Positions 42,001 through 51,212 of a stretch of 64,000 nt of DNA are shown one piece after another. A program made the position numbers and the translations under genes. Each line of letters starts with the position of its first letter. Position 1 is the first letter of the stretch. This DNA is from Kalmanozyma brasiliensis GHG001 (Eukaryota; Basidiomycota; Ustilaginomycetes; Ustilaginales), in contig NW_015961950.1 of NCBI RefSeq assembly GCF_000497045.1, positions 124,001-188,000 on the forward strand, given 5' to 3'. A model generated the notes under the pieces. The model was not told the origin of the DNA. It saw only the letters and a program-made list of their open reading frames with translations, and ran no database searches.

Positions 42001-43982
42001 GGTCTGTAGAGGTTCCAGCCAAATCGAGGCTAGCTTTGGCGAGCATCAATCATCCTGCATACGCCATGCGGATCGGCCCAGCGCGGTGAGGTACGATGGC
42101 TCAAGACCACAAACACGATTTGTCTCTGCGTCTGACTGGAGCGAGAAACAGCAAAGTTTGCGCAATGACGCGTGGGTATCCAAGACTGCGACGTCGAATC
42201 ACTTTGCAGGTCAATGCGGCCAGCAAACATTGGCTCCTTTGCCAAGTTCTGACGATCCGGGTGTCGCCAAATCTTTTTTAATGCGGAAAAAGAAAAAGAA
42301 AAAAACCTATGCAGCCGGTACCCTGGTCAGCAGCCAAGCACGCCGCCGTCATAAGCGCCTGCACGCCTGCAGTGCGTTCGCAGAGCCACGCTCCGCTCCA
42401 CCTTGTCCGTCTCGATGTTTGCCGACCTCGAATGCCATGCGAGCCTTGGTCATGTCTCACGGCAAATCGTTACTGTACCTCGCGCATATCTAGCCTGGTA
42501 AGCTACCACTCGGCTGCCCTAAGGCATTCACTTGTCCTTCCTCGCCTTGTCTGCCCGCAAGATTTTTCCCAGGTGCTCCGAGTCGGCCGCCCTTTTTTCT
42601 TCCCATGAGGTCGCCATCATCGACGCTAGTGAGCGGCTGTACCAGCATCGGCTTCGGCTCTGTTCAGACGTGAAAGCGAGTCTCGCATCCACAAACACGC
42701 CTCGTAGCCGGCTGTCTCGGGCTTCCTCGCACCGCATTGTTTTTGACTCGCGTGCCCATCATGACCGAACGAGCCTGCCTCGCGATCGCTCGAGTCCATC
42801 TCGCGGCAAGGGCGTAGGAGGGGGTCGATCTGAGCTTGAATATCGAGCACTTGACAGCCCCGGGCAGCGACCACCAAGAGACACCGGCCACTATGATGCG
42901 CATGCTGTTTCTTCATGCCCAGACCTGGAACAAATCGATTCTTTTTGGCTTTTCCCGGGAGCAGGAAAACACTTCAAGGTCCGACGAGATCCTGCGAAAA
43001 GTCAACTTTCCCTGCATTTTTGTTACAGTAACCGATTCACGTCACCCACTGGAGCCCAGAAGCTTGTCTCTACCATGACTCCGATAGACAGTATCCGACT
43101 TGCTGGGAGCGCTTCATCTTGTTGCCACCCGTCGTACCGCCAAGCCTTGGCATCCATCGTGTTCGCCCAATGTCTTGACGGAAGCGGTCCATGATGCTTG
43201 ATCCGCACCTCGAGAGAGTCGTGGTTTGTTCCAATGCCAAGCCGGGAGAAGAAGAACCTTTCGATACGCCTACCAAATTTAGAAGTAAATTCCGAGTGAA
43301 ACAAAAAGATTTGTTTGTGCGCTGCGACTTCAGGTACGAGACCGGCGCCTGTCAGTAAATAGATTGGTTTAGAATTCAAACAAAAAAAGAGAAAAAGAAG
43401 ACGCGTGCCTGAATCAAACTTTAAGCTTTCGGTCAGTACCATGGCCAACTGATGCCCACTCTTGGTACTCGCCAAGTCGTCAACGGGCAAATCACGGCAA
43501 CGTCAGAGCGCTCATCAATCAGCAGCTCAGCCTGCCGAACTCGCCATCAGCCGCGATGCAGGTCGGAGCCGTCCGCCAAGTTGTAAGCATGTCGACAGAG
43601 GTTCTCGACCGAGGCCAGAGTTCACTTTGATCTTGCGCCTCAACCTCGTCGCCCACTCCCGAGTCGTATTGCCTTGTGGCGTAGTCGCACTCGCCTTACC
43701 ACTCTGGAGGATCGTCATGAAAGGGCAGATCGTTGTTCTCCCTGTGTGCATGATGCCTCTGTTGGCCCGTTTGTTTCACTCCTTGACCGTCTGTCCGGTC
43801 GCCTTGCCGCTCTTTCCGGTCCTCCCGGCACTCCGCTCTGCCTTCTTCGTAGTTGTGCTGATTGATTGTACTTTGAGATGCATACTACAATGGGTCTGTG
43901 TGTCTCAATTGAGTCCTCATCGTCGCCTTGCCTAGCCGTCATCTATCACGGGTCTCGCCGACTTCTCCTGCCCACTACCACA
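39094..43982. other. Gene-poor region upstream of the CoA-ligase gene
   Basis: Nearly 5 kb with no ORF that shows a known fold, a consistent codon pattern and an ATG start together. Segments near 41640-41850 and 42270-42310 are A/T-rich; ATCAAAC occurs three times between about 41745 and 41840. The part next to 39094 should hold the CoA-ligase promoter. Decayed transposon sequence is possible, but no terminal repeats or transposase fragments were recognised. Confidence 0.45.
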
Positions 43983-44023
43983 CCCCCCCCCCCCCCCCCC
44001 CCCCCNNNNNNNNNNNNNNNNNN
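43983..44023. other. Poly-C tract (23 nt) followed by an 18-N assembly gap
   Basis: Twenty-three consecutive C residues (43983-44005) run directly into 18 Ns (44006-44023). The true sequence and length are unknown; homopolymer read failure is the simplest cause. Confidence 0.95.
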
Positions 44024-44530
44024 AATCCGTGCAGCCCGGGAACCACTGCTTGCTCTCAAACCAGAGTGATAATCTCGAGTCGAGCGTTGCGTACCCCTTC
44101 CGGCACCAAGTCGAACCACTACCACTGTCATAACCTGTAGCCGGCCTGACTGTTCAAAAAAATAGACACGTCGGTCTCGCTTCCTCATCACTCGCAGCAA
44201 ACCCCCATCTCATGCGAGCATAGCCATCACCATCATTGTTGCTTTTCTCTCCTCCCTTTCTTCTCGACCTCTTCCATCCCTGATTTCCATTCGTGTCAGT
44301 CGTACTTCATCAAGTCCACACTCGCTCGACCCCTCTTCACAGCCTCCGCATTCACTCGGATCCAATACGATCCGCTTGCCCCTCCCCTGCCAATTTCATT
44401 CTGCGCTCAGGTGATCTGCACTCGCTTTCATCTCTTTGCATGGCAGTAGCCGACAAGAGCACGCCCACAAAGCCCTCTCTCGCCAGTCAAACGCGACGCC
44501 TTGCTCTGCAGTCAAGAGCAACATACAGTC

Positions 44531-47500
44531 ATGCAATCGACACAACATAGCACGCCGTCCCCCCACGGGCCGGTTACGCCAACTCCTCGCTCAGCCCAGA
44601 CTTCTTTCTTCAGCTCCACCACTCCCAAAGCATCCTACATCGGTCTCCCTTCCCCTCGCTTCTCTCCAAGCAGTTCCCGCTCGTCCCTCGCGACCGACAC
44701 TCCCGATACGACTCTTTCAAGCTCAACCGCTGCCCACTCCACCAAGGAAGACCGACGTCGGAGCGGCTTCGACGACGAGCGTCCGCGCGACTTCTCGAGA
44801 TTCTCAAGCGCAACCCATCTCACATCATCATCCTCGTCGTCATCTCTGATCAAGGCCTTGTCCGACTTTCAACGCTCAAGCGCCTTCTTTGACGGCCTCT
44901 CGTCTCGCGGATCCACGTCCACCTCCTTTGACAACCCACGTACCGTCGAAGACCTGGGCGACTTTGGCTTTGAAGCCCGTCAATCCAGCTTCAACTTCAT
45001 CGGCGCGGACGACGGCGACCTTCACGACGACGAGGATATCAAGGATCTTGACGCACTCGACTTCTCGCGCACCATCAGGATGAACCTCGAGGCCCTCTCC
45101 CGCAGCAGTGCGGACCCTTACGCATACACTCACGGTGGCTACTTGGATCCCAACGCCAGTTATGACGACAAGCGATCGAACGCTCTGGTCGAGCCTACGT
45201 GGATGGAGAGCAACTATGCAGAGCTCATCTCGAGGCTCGCCGTTGCTCATGAAGAAGCTGAGCACTACCATCACGACGTTGGCCACCTCGAGCCACCTTC
45301 AGTGCCGTTTGCGCGAGACCAGGAGGGCAGCGAGGCAGGCACCCCCCTTGCGATCTCGTCCAAAGATTCTTCCCTCGCTACGAGCCTCACATCGGCTCGC
45401 AGTTCCAGCGAGGTGCTCGACGACGAGATCAGAACTCCGCCCGAGTCCGCCTTTGACACCCTTGAAGCGTCGTCCATGCGCCAGCAGCACCGCGTGGCAA
45501 GCCCTTCAACTGCCCTCGAGTCCGCAATCCAACAGCACACGCCAACTCCGGCCAATGCTCCGGTGCCGTCGGCTCCGTCGCACGACGCTGCCGTTGAAGC
45601 GTCGACCGTAGCTGCGCAGATCAGTCCATCCTTCCACCTCTACCAGGCCCGAGCTGCCTTGTCGCGAAAGTCTTCCGACTCGCCCGTGGCCAACGATAGC
45701 TGCGCCATCGAGGACGAGGCTGAGCTCGAGGTTCTCAGCGATGATATTGATACACAGCGTCGCGCGGCGGGCAAGGCGAAGATGCTGCATGCCAGCGAGC
45801 ATAGCCGGTCCAACTCCCAGTCCGAGCGCGGGCACCACAGGCGCACGTCATCCGTTCACTCTGCTACGCTTGAGAACAACAAGCCCTTCGCGCGGCTCGG
45901 CCCTCAAGACATCGCATTCAGCGCTTCGACCCTGCCGGAGCGCACTCCCTCGTCGGACGACTGCGTCGACATGGTTGTCTCGTGCTATCCCGCGATCTGC
46001 GATGCCCCTTCGAGGCAATTTGGCGAGGACGGTCTGCCTCTGCCGCCCACCAAGAAGGACGAGACCAGCGAGGAAGAGCGACAGGCCCGCAAGGAGGCTC
46101 TCAAGGTCAAGTTCTGCGCCAAACAACGCCTCTCGCTCATCAAGGCGGTCGTCGTCATGGAGTCACGAAGCGCTCACTGGAAGCGTCTCGGTCCCTTCAA
46201 CCCGAACAACATCAAGGACACCGCCTCGTCTTCTGGTCATTCGCAGCGTTCCGCGTCACCGCCTCGTCCAGGCCAAGTCGGACAGCTTCCAGTTATGCCG
46301 AGTCCGTGGTCCTTGGAGATTCGCCACGAGCAGCTCGACATTGCCCAGATCAAGGGCAAGTCGAAGAAGACGATCGAGCTCGCTTCCCTTCGCACGAACG
46401 CCCAGTGCGTCAAGTGCGAGGGAAGTGGCCTCGGTGCTTGCACGACCTGCAAGGCAGAGCAAGCCGACGAGTGCTTCTGGTGCAACGGCACCGGGCGCGA
46501 GAAGACACGCGCGCAATCCTCGTGCCGACGTTGCCAGGGTGCTGGTGTCCTCAAGTGCAACACCTGCAGCGGTAGCCTCAAGTCGGCCTGTCGCTCGTGC
46601 GAAGGCACCGGCACGGGCGAGTACGGCTTCCTCGTCGACGTCACCGTCAAGCGCGTCGACATGCCCGCCGTGCCCCTCGCGACCCTGTTCCCACAGTCTG
46701 CGGCCGCCTCGAGCGAATTTGAACCTTCGTACGACGAGGTCAGGGCCGCTGCCAAGCTTGCTCTGTGGGACTCGATCAACAAGCTCACCGATGCACGCGC
46801 TCTCGCCACGGCCAGCAAAGGCGGCAAGGCCAAAACCAAGGACATGATCCCGGTCATGGCCGCGTGCATGTGGGAGAACTCGACCACGCACGTCGTCTCG
46901 GTGGACGTGCCGCTGGCTGCCAAGTTCAAGAAGGGCGCCACTCCTTCGCTGCGACCCGAGGGTCTTCACAGGAAGATCGCTACGCAGCGAAGGTTCTTCA
47001 CCGTTCCCACCGACGAGGACCTTCGACCGATTGAGATGTCCGAGGACGAGGTGAAGGAGCTTGGCGCGCCGGCTTCCAGCAAGCCTGCCGCTACGACGCC
47101 GCAGGTCAGCCCCTCGAAGACGCCTCCTCGACCTCGCTCGGCTGTGACCAGCACCAGCACCTCGCCTTCGGCAAGCTCGTCTGATCTGAGCGGCAGCCCT
47201 CCGCTGGGCACCCCTGTGTGCGGCGGCGGCGTCTCTGGCTACTCGACGCCCACGCGCGTGCCTAGCCCCCAGAACGAGGTCTCGCTCAGCAAACCTGCGG
47301 CCAAGGAGTTCGTGATGCGCCCCAGCCCGCTCTCGCAGCTCGCGGCCGCGACCACGCCTTCGCAAACCGTCGTCCAGCCGACCGCCGAAGAGCACAACTA
47401 CTTTACCGCCCACTCGAACCGATCTTCTACCTCCCAGTCGGGTCGTCGCTCGGCATCCGACATCGGTGCTTCCCCGCAGGACCAGACCACCGCCGTCAAG

Positions 47501-47578
47501 GCCAAGAGGTCCTCCGCAGGTCAGCTCCTCACCAAGACCTTCGGCTTCAACAAGCTTTCCAAACGTGAGAGTGCCTAG
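44531..47578 (+). CDS. SSUH2-like protein with DnaJ-type Cys-rich zinc finger
   Basis: From the ATG at 44531 (MQSTQHSTPSP) this is a 1015-aa single-exon protein; the frame opens 30 nt earlier at a TTG. The first 520 residues are Ser-rich and disordered. Around residues 625-700 sits a run of DnaJ-like zinc-binding repeats: CVKCEGSG, CTTC, CFWCNGTG, CRRCQGAG, CNTCSGS and CRSCEGTG. A folded region precedes it (LRIRHEQLDIA-like block) and a beta-rich region follows to about residue 850, the layout of SSU-2/SSUH2 homologues. The tail is again Ser/Thr/Pro-rich. The role in fungi is unknown; it lacks a J domain, so it is not a classical Hsp40. Confidence 0.72.
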   Translation: MQSTQHSTPSPHGPVTPTPRSAQTSFFSSTTPKASYIGLPSPRFSPSSSRSSLATDTPDTTLSSSTAAHSTKEDRRRSGFDDERPRDFSRFSSATHLTSSSSSSSLIKALSDFQRSSAFFDGLSSRGSTSTSFDNPRTVEDLGDFGFEARQSSFNFIGADDGDLHDDEDIKDLDALDFSRTIRMNLEALSRSSADPYAYTHGGYLDPNASYDDKRSNALVEPTWMESNYAELISRLAVAHEEAEHYHHDVGHLEPPSVPFARDQEGSEAGTPLAISSKDSSLATSLTSARSSSEVLDDEIRTPPESAFDTLEASSMRQQHRVASPSTALESAIQQHTPTPANAPVPSAPSHDAAVEASTVAAQISPSFHLYQARAALSRKSSDSPVANDSCAIEDEAELEVLSDDIDTQRRAAGKAKMLHASEHSRSNSQSERGHHRRTSSVHSATLENNKPFARLGPQDIAFSASTLPERTPSSDDCVDMVVSCYPAICDAPSRQFGEDGLPLPPTKKDETSEEERQARKEALKVKFCAKQRLSLIKAVVVMESRSAHWKRLGPFNPNNIKDTASSSGHSQRSASPPRPGQVGQLPVMPSPWSLEIRHEQLDIAQIKGKSKKTIELASLRTNAQCVKCEGSGLGACTTCKAEQADECFWCNGTGREKTRAQSSCRRCQGAGVLKCNTCSGSLKSACRSCEGTGTGEYGFLVDVTVKRVDMPAVPLATLFPQSAAASSEFEPSYDEVRAAAKLALWDSINKLTDARALATASKGGKAKTKDMIPVMAACMWENSTTHVVSVDVPLAAKFKKGATPSLRPEGLHRKIATQRRFFTVPTDEDLRPIEMSEDEVKELGAPASSKPAATTPQVSPSKTPPRPRSAVTSTSTSPSASSSDLSGSPPLGTPVCGGGVSGYSTPTRVPSPQNEVSLSKPAAKEFVMRPSPLSQLAAATTPSQTVVQPTAEEHNYFTAHSNRSSTSQSGRRSASDIGASPQDQTTAVKAKRSSAGQLLTKTFGFNKLSKRESA

Positions 47579-48160
47579 AAATTACACATCCATAGATAGC
47601 ATCGTCCCATCGTATCCAGGTCTACATGTCAGTCGTTCTCGCAGTATTTCGCACGTCGTGATAATAGAACAATCTTTCTCTTTGCCCAGTTTGAGAGTGT
47701 CGTGGCGAGATGGTGGAAGCAAAGCCGGTGAATCGAGGGCCAAAGATTGTCAGTGACGACGTAACATTTTGAAATATTTTGGACACCGACTCCCGAGGAA
47801 GCGGCGAAAAAGTTGACGGAAAAAGTTTCTTTTGGAGGCAAAAGGTTGCGCTGTTTGAACCCTTTTCTCCTGGCTGAGCAGCGTGACGACTTTGCACTTC
47901 TTCTCGCCATCAACCGCAACACTTCATCACCACCGCCATCTTCTCTGAAGACTGCATTCGTAGTCTCTCACACACGCAACAGCTACGACCTTCTGCACCG
48001 GCTGTCGACTGTCTACCATCCGGCTCTAGCCCACTTCACGCTTCGCCGCCACCTATCCTCGAGGCAGCATTCACACTAGTCTCACGCATCCACATCGGCT
48101 AGCTCGAGAGCAGCACACTCTTGCGAACCCTTCTGCCTTGCTATTCAGCAGCCCGCCATC
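47579..48160. promoter_or_regulatory. Intergenic, upstream of KRI1
   Basis: About 580 bp between two plus-strand genes. An A/T-rich stretch lies at 47760-47785, and the last 250 bp before KRI1 look like a promoter and leader. No RNA gene was seen. Confidence 0.35.
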
Positions 48161-50305
48161 ATGCTCCAACCCAAGATGGAGCTCTTCAATGACGACTCGT
48201 CTCCAGCCAACCTCGACATCCGCACGCGCCCCGAAGAGTCGCTCAACCACTTCACCATCAACAAGGACTTCGCCGAGCGCTACCTGCACAACAAACAACG
48301 TGCCGAGCTGCACCAGCTCGAGGCCAAGTACGGCAAAGACGCGCTCGCCTCCGATGACGATGAAGAGACAGACTCGGAGAGCGACGTGACGGAAGACGAG
48401 GATGGCGACCAGGTCAACGCGCATGTGGACGCCGCCATTCTGCGCACCTTGCAGCGAATCAGGAACAAAGACGCGGCGCTCTACGATTCCAAGACAGACG
48501 TGTTTGCGCAGGAAGCGGAGCGAGCCGAGCGAGCGGCACGAGTGGCCGGGCCGGCGGGGGCGAAGAAGGGAACCACGAAGAAGGATAAGAAGGTCACTCT
48601 ACAGGATTATCAGCGGTCCAGGGTACAGGAGCTGATGGAGACGGCCGAAGATCCGGCTGCCGCACTCGCCGACGCCACTACCAGCGACCGTGTCAAAGGC
48701 ATCATCAATGAGGACGAAGGTATGCCGTTCGCGCAGGAGCAGGAGGAACTGCGCAAGGAAGTGTCGCAGGCTTTCCACGCCGGGGTGGACGCCGAGGACG
48801 ATCTGTTCGTCAAGCGCTCTGAGGCATCGAACGGCAATGGCTCGTCGTATCGCGAAGCGGTGATTGCATCTCTCGGCCCAAACGCGGACGAGAATACCAT
48901 CCGTCAAGCCATCCGTAACGAAGCATCCACCTCCACCTCTGTTCTCGCCGACGCCAACGACGAGAAGAAGAACGAGGATTTCCTGCTCAACTACATCCTC
49001 AACCGGGGCTGGATCGACACGGCTGCCGAAGAGCGACCCGTCAAGCCGCGCCTCACCAAAGCCGTGCTGCAGGCCAAAGACGACGCTGAACCCAGTTCGT
49101 CGAATGGCGACGGCCAGGCGTACGGGCGCGACTGGGAAGCCGAAGCGGCCGATCTCGAGAGCGAGGCCTCCTTCGATTCCATGGCAGACGCCTTTGAGAC
49201 CGCCTACAACTTCCGCTTCGAACAAGGCGTCGAATCGCTCACCATCCCCACCTACTCGCGTCAACCCAAGGACTCGGCGCGTCGCGAGGACAATTCGCGC
49301 AAGCGCAAGCGCGAAGAGCGTGCAGCGCGGAAGGACGAGGAGCGAAGGCTCAAGATGCAGGAGTTGGCAAGGTTGAAGAATCTGAAGCGCCAGGAGATCG
49401 TGGATAAGCTCAAGAAGTTGAAGGAGGCGACGGGGAGTACGTTGGAGGGGTTGGATCTGGAGGGTGATTTCGATGCCGAGGCGCACGATCGGGCGATGGA
49501 GAAGGCGTTTGGGGATGGTTTCGATGGCGGTGAGGATGACGAGAAGCCGAGTTGGGACGATGACATTGAGATCGACGACATCATTAAGGAGCACGAGGCG
49601 AGCGTGGGCGGAGGGAAGGGCAAGAAGAAGGCCAAGCAGAGCCATGTTGATGAGGACAAGATCGAGATGGATGCTGACTTCCTCGACGGTGACGCTGGGG
49701 ACAACGATGGTACTGCGGCAGCTGGAAGCAAGGAAGCCGCTCTGCGTGCTCGTTTGGCCGACAAGAAGCTCAGCAAGAAAGACCGCAAGAAGCTCAAGAA
49801 GAAGCTCAAGGCGGCGCTCTCTAAGTCCTCCTCCGCTCCCAACGGCGACGAATCCGACTCGGACGCCGACGACGACGACGGAGTCGAGGTCTCCGCCATG
49901 GACGCTTCTGCTCCCGCTGCTTCGAGCACCGACAAGAAGGCGATGGCAAAAGACATGATCGACTCGTACTACAACCTCGACTACGAGGACATGATCGGTG
50001 ATCTCCCCACTCGGTTCAAGTACACCCAAGTCGCCCCCGCCGACTTTGGCATGTCGGCGGTCGACATCCTGCTCGCCGACGACGACCAGCTGAACAACGT
50101 GGTCGGACTGAAGAACCTCCAGCCGTACAGGAGGGGTAAGAACCGGCCGTTGGATCTGGGCAAGAAGCTCGGCCAGTTCCGGAAGGATGTGTACGGCAAT
50201 ACGAGCAGGACCAGTGATGGCACGGAGAAGACGCAGAAGAAGAGGCTGGGTAAGAAGGAGAGGAATCGGTTGAAGGCTGCTGAAGAGACGGGCGGCAAGG
50301 AATGA
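48161..50305 (+). CDS. KRI1: Ribosome biogenesis factor Kri1
   Basis: A 714-aa single-exon protein, highly charged, with the two Kri1 domains. The N-terminal one begins LNHFTINKDFAERY and includes LQRIRNKDAALYDSKTDVF and KKVTLQDYQRSRV. The C-terminal one includes YYNLDYEDMIGDLPTRFKY and LLADDDQLNNVVGLKNLQPYR. Acidic and Lys-rich coiled segments lie between them. Kri1 binds Krr1 and is needed for 40S subunit assembly in the nucleolus. Its length is close to that of other family members. The start at 48161 is the first Met; a second Met lies five codons later. The transposon's left end begins 240 bp past the stop codon. Confidence 0.93.
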   Translation: MLQPKMELFNDDSSPANLDIRTRPEESLNHFTINKDFAERYLHNKQRAELHQLEAKYGKDALASDDDEETDSESDVTEDEDGDQVNAHVDAAILRTLQRIRNKDAALYDSKTDVFAQEAERAERAARVAGPAGAKKGTTKKDKKVTLQDYQRSRVQELMETAEDPAAALADATTSDRVKGIINEDEGMPFAQEQEELRKEVSQAFHAGVDAEDDLFVKRSEASNGNGSSYREAVIASLGPNADENTIRQAIRNEASTSTSVLADANDEKKNEDFLLNYILNRGWIDTAAEERPVKPRLTKAVLQAKDDAEPSSSNGDGQAYGRDWEAEAADLESEASFDSMADAFETAYNFRFEQGVESLTIPTYSRQPKDSARREDNSRKRKREERAARKDEERRLKMQELARLKNLKRQEIVDKLKKLKEATGSTLEGLDLEGDFDAEAHDRAMEKAFGDGFDGGEDDEKPSWDDDIEIDDIIKEHEASVGGGKGKKKAKQSHVDEDKIEMDADFLDGDAGDNDGTAAAGSKEAALRARLADKKLSKKDRKKLKKKLKAALSKSSSAPNGDESDSDADDDDGVEVSAMDASAPAASSTDKKAMAKDMIDSYYNLDYEDMIGDLPTRFKYTQVAPADFGMSAVDILLADDDQLNNVVGLKNLQPYRRGKNRPLDLGKKLGQFRKDVYGNTSRTSDGTEKTQKKRLGKKERNRLKAAEETGGKE

Positions 50306-50541
50306 TTGCTTCAATGAAAAGCTGTTTGCGCTGCGTCGAGGTGTGTGTGAGAGTGTGTTATCAGGTCTTTGCAGTGATGCTGACAGGCGCGGAGTGGGGC
50401 AGATGCAGCGCTCTATAGCAGCGTCCCGGGTCCGGTGCTGTCAAGCATTGTGCATGGCAAGCAGAGCAAGGTCGGGATTCGGAGATCCTCACGCCGCGGC
50501 CAGGAAGAAATCTGCACTTTTTGCTTCTGAGCAAGACCCTG
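50306..50541. other. KRI1 3' region up to the transposon insertion site
   Basis: About 240 bp of unique sequence that should carry the KRI1 transcript end. It is interrupted at 50542-50544 by the AAT target site. Confidence 0.45.
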
Positions 50542-50544
50542 AAT
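50542..50544. repeat. Target-site duplication, left copy (AAT)
   Basis: AAT directly before the terminal CACAT matches AAT directly after the terminal ATGTG at 58202-58204. A 3-bp duplication is the standard CACTA-superfamily signature. Confidence 0.8.
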
Positions 50545-50558
50545 CACATCTAAATTCG
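50545..50558 (+). repeat. Left terminal inverted repeat
   Basis: CACATCTAAATTCG, identical over 14 bp to the reverse complement of 58188-58201. Weaker matching continues (TGTGC and GACGC cores). Confidence 0.9.
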
Positions 50559-50570
50559 CACGAGAGTGTG

Positions 50571-50680
50571 CCTAGGACGCTGATTATAACACACGTGTGG
50601 AGCGTCTGGCGCGGCCCAGCTTAAAGACGCACGGAACTGGCACCCGTGGAGCGTCAAAGGGCCCAACGCTCCTCAAGGAC
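50571..50680. repeat. Left subterminal repeats with hairpin
   Basis: GACGC/GCGTC cores occur near 50576, 50602, 50626 and 50650. GCGTCTGGCGC at 50602-50612 recurs exactly, in the same orientation, at 58168-58178. GGAGCGT (50648-50654) and ACGCTCC (50666-50672) form a 7-bp stem around an 11-nt loop. Likely binding sites for element-encoded protein. Confidence 0.65.
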
Positions 50681-51212
50681 GTTGGCATCGCTGTACAGAA
50701 TGGTCCTATTCACGCTGGCTTGCCACAGGCGGTCAATATCAGCCAATCAAAGATGCTTGCATTGCGGTGAGTGCCACGTATCGTACAGCTCATCGCCTAC
50801 GCCATACACCATCTTCCCACGCTCTCTGCAGGCCCCTTTGATCACCATCCTCCTCCTCCTGTGCTCGCTGCGTCCACCATTGTCCGTATCCATCGTCTTG
50901 CCCATAGCAAACCATTGTTCCTTGACTTGCTCGCCTGACCTGCTTGATGCGTGTGCTGATTGGAGGCCTGTGGAACAAAGGAAGACGGCAGAAAGAGAAG
51001 AAAGGCAAAGCAAGAGTCAGCGAGCTGTTGCGGTGGATGAGAATGCAGTACAAGGAGGCCGAAGTGAGAGAGCAGAGGTTGACGGAAGGGCGTCCCATAG
51101 CAGATGAGTCAACATAAAAGGGCGCCCGCTGGCGTGTCAGTCCTCCTCGTCCCATCCTTCCAAGCAAAGACCCCGTCCTCCCCCATCCAAACTTACCTTG
51201 CCAACCCGGAGA

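Noticed and set aside
42532..43194. Plus-strand ORF of 220 aa in the gene-poor region
   Set aside because: It begins at TTG, has no recognisable domain, and its composition looks like translated intergenic DNA.
47845..47870. Second tRNA-like B-box string (GGGTTCAAAC on the minus strand)
   Set aside because: The flanking bases do not pair into a T stem.
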